From a bacterium (GTDB lineage: Bacteria > Desulfobacterota > GWC2-55-46), in the NCBI GenBank assembly GCA_027310325.1, contig DAIDBB010000348.1, forward strand, positions 1 through 6,255: 6,255 nucleotides of DNA, given 5' to 3'. The notes below the pieces were generated by a model. It was not told the DNA's origin, ran no database searches, and saw only the letters and a list, made by a program, of their open reading frames with translations. The translations under genes were made by a program, and so were the position numbers. Numbering within the stretch: position 1 is the stretch's first letter; the number at the start of each line of letters is the position of its first letter. Shown here one piece after another: positions 5,597 to 6,255 of the stretch.

Positions 5597-5620
5597 TCAT
5601 ATATGATTTATTTTATATGA
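5597..5620. repeat. Palindrome and direct repeat at the trxA transcription start
   Basis: TCATATATGA (5597-5606) is a perfect 10-bp palindrome directly after the -10 and overlapping the predicted start. TATATGA recurs at 5600-5606 and 5614-5620, a 14-bp period. It may be a regulator site or just AT-rich promoter DNA. Confidence 0.4.
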
Positions 5621-5669
5621 GACCTTTCTCCCGTAGATCAAAGGGAGGGGCTTGAAAGGAGCGAACCAG

Positions 5670-5999
5670 ATGTCCGAGAACATAGTAAACGTTACTGATT
5701 CCACTTTTGAAACCCTGATCCTGAAGTCCGACACCCCGGCCCTTGTGGATTTCTGGGCAAGCTGGTGCGCTCCGTGCAGGGCCATCGCCCCCCTGGTCGA
5801 TGAGATCGCCGGACAGTATCTCGGAAAGGTAAAGGTCGCCAAGATGAACGTGGACGAGAACCCTGCGACACCCGGAAAGTACGGCGTAAGGGGCATACCG
5901 ACTCTCATACTCTTTAAGGGCGGCAAGGTCGTGGATCAGGTGGTCGGGGCCGTCCCGAAAAACCAGATAAAGGACCTCGTCGAAAAAGGCCTTTCATAG
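5670..5999 (+). CDS. trxA: Thioredoxin
   Basis: Thioredoxin is the small cytoplasmic disulfide reductase that is reduced by thioredoxin reductase and passes electrons to ribonucleotide reductase and other proteins. The 109 residues equal the length of E. coli TrxA. The buried aspartate (Asp27 in VDFW), the redox motif WCAPC (32-36), NVDENP (60-65), the cis-proline loop GIPT with Pro77, and the FKGG turn (82-85) followed by Gly93 are all present. The motif has Ala where most thioredoxins have WCGPC, a natural variant expected to shift the redox potential or pKa. The ATG at 5670 is chosen because GGAG lies 8 nt upstream; the frame extends to TTG 5652, but that would put the Shine-Dalgarno inside the gene. 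It has its own strong promoter and terminator, so it is monocistronic, just upstream of a probable ribonucleotide reductase gene. Confidence 0.96.
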   Translation: MSENIVNVTDSTFETLILKSDTPALVDFWASWCAPCRAIAPLVDEIAGQYLGKVKVAKMNVDENPATPGKYGVRGIPTLILFKGGKVVDQVVGAVPKNQIKDLVEKGLS

Positions 6000-6027
6000 G
6001 CGCCTTTAGACCTTGACTTAAGACCCG

Positions 6028-6057
6028 GGACGGATGACGAATCCGTCCTTTTTTTTT
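6028..6057 (+). terminator. Strong intrinsic terminator after trxA
   Basis: A perfect 8-bp stem GGACGGAT/ATCCGTCC (6028-6035 and 6041-6048) with a 5-nt loop GACGA is followed directly by nine T residues (6049-6057). It ends trxA transcription 28 nt after the stop codon. Confidence 0.93.
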
Positions 6058-6068
6058 GCCCGTAGCCT

Positions 6069-6096
6069 TTGCAACTTTCCGATATTATGCTAACAT
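6069..6096 (+). promoter_or_regulatory. Candidate promoter of the probable nrdJ gene
   Basis: TTGCAA (6069-6074) and TAACAT (6091-6096) are 16 nt apart, each matching four of six consensus positions, with TGC before the -10 giving an extended motif. The start would be near 6103, about 29 nt before the ATG. Because the strong trxA terminator sits just upstream, the gene needs its own promoter, but this one is only moderate. I see no clear NrdR box. Confidence 0.42.
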
Positions 6097-6131
6097 TTCA
6101 ATAATGTCGCTGGAAAAGAGGGTATTTGCGC

Positions 6132-6255
6132 ATGAAGGGAGCTGTTAAGGGGAGGGTGTTTCCGGACATCAGGTTGTCCCCCGGCGCGATGACCGTCCTT
6201 GAGAGGAGATACCTGGGTAAGGACGAGGCGGGCCGTGTCGTCAAGACTCCCGGAC
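6132..6255 (+). CDS. nrdJ: Probable adenosylcobalamin-dependent (class II) ribonucleotide reductase, N-terminal fragment
   Basis: Only the first 41 codons are present; the frame is open to the window end. The segment LSPGAMTVLERRYLGKDEAG (residues 15-34) followed by a KTPG motif matches the usual start of class II NrdJ proteins, where a VLEKRYL-KDE-G pattern leads into the ATP-cone/N-terminal region. The full enzyme, normally over 700 residues, makes deoxyribonucleotides with a cobalamin radical and works without oxygen. The ATG has GAGGG 9 nt upstream. Its neighbour trxA encodes the typical electron donor. No cysteine or cobalamin-site residues are in view, so the identification rests on the N-terminal motif and context. 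Confidence 0.78.
   Translation, partial: MKGAVKGRVFPDIRLSPGAMTVLERRYLGKDEAGRVVKTPG

Noticed and set aside
6104..6148. 14-residue ORF starting at the predicted nrdJ transcription start and overlapping the nrdJ start
   Set aside because: No ribosome-binding site and no attenuator hairpin or codon bias pointing to a leader peptide; probably chance.

Overview
The window looks like a piece of a Gram-negative bacterial chromosome of moderately high GC, most likely Desulfobacterota/'Deltaproteobacteria' or a nearby lineage such as Nitrospirota. The reasons are: the order CarD-type regulator, membrane PIN/TRAM protein, IspD, which I know from delta-proteobacteria; a secreted TPR protein followed by a LolB/DUF4292-like lipoprotein, which implies an outer membrane; and a start matching B12-dependent ribonucleotide reductase. 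The assignment is inference, since no rRNA or other marker is present. I see no mobile element, CRISPR array, tRNA or rRNA.

Layout. Positions 1-5501 are essentially all minus-strand genes. In transcription order these are a 114-residue protein of unknown function (5501-5157), a TPR protein with a signal peptide (4812-3097), a lipoprotein overlapping it by ATGA (3100-2471), carD (2330-1824), a four-helix membrane PIN/TRAM protein (1810-782) and ispD (708-10). A divergent intergenic region (5502-5669) separates these from plus-strand trxA (5670-5999). A strong intrinsic terminator follows (6028-6057), then the first 41 codons of a probable nrdJ (6132 to the window end).

Transcription units. 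There are near-consensus sigma70 promoters for trxA (TTGACA-17-TATAGT), carD (TTGACG-17-TATAAA) and the TPR unit (TTGACT-17-TATTAT with an extended -10), and a weaker candidate for nrdJ. A terminator-like hairpin lies between the PIN/TRAM gene and ispD. Three genes start with non-ATG codons that are picked out by well-placed Shine-Dalgarno sequences: ispD (TTG), PIN/TRAM (GTG) and TPR (GTG).

How the genes fit together. Thioredoxin can supply electrons to class II ribonucleotide reductase, so trxA and nrdJ make functional sense as neighbours although a terminator separates them. CarD/CdnL proteins stabilise open promoter complexes; here carD heads a unit with a predicted membrane-anchored nuclease and an isoprenoid-precursor enzyme. 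The TPR protein and lipoprotein are translationally coupled envelope proteins.

The least explained part is the roughly 300-nt leader between the TPR promoter and its start codon. It has no convincing gene, but it contains an 11-bp inverted repeat and a second, interleaved 9-bp complementarity that could compete with a hairpin at the ribosome-binding site. This is the best candidate for undescribed biology here, and it rests on pattern only.
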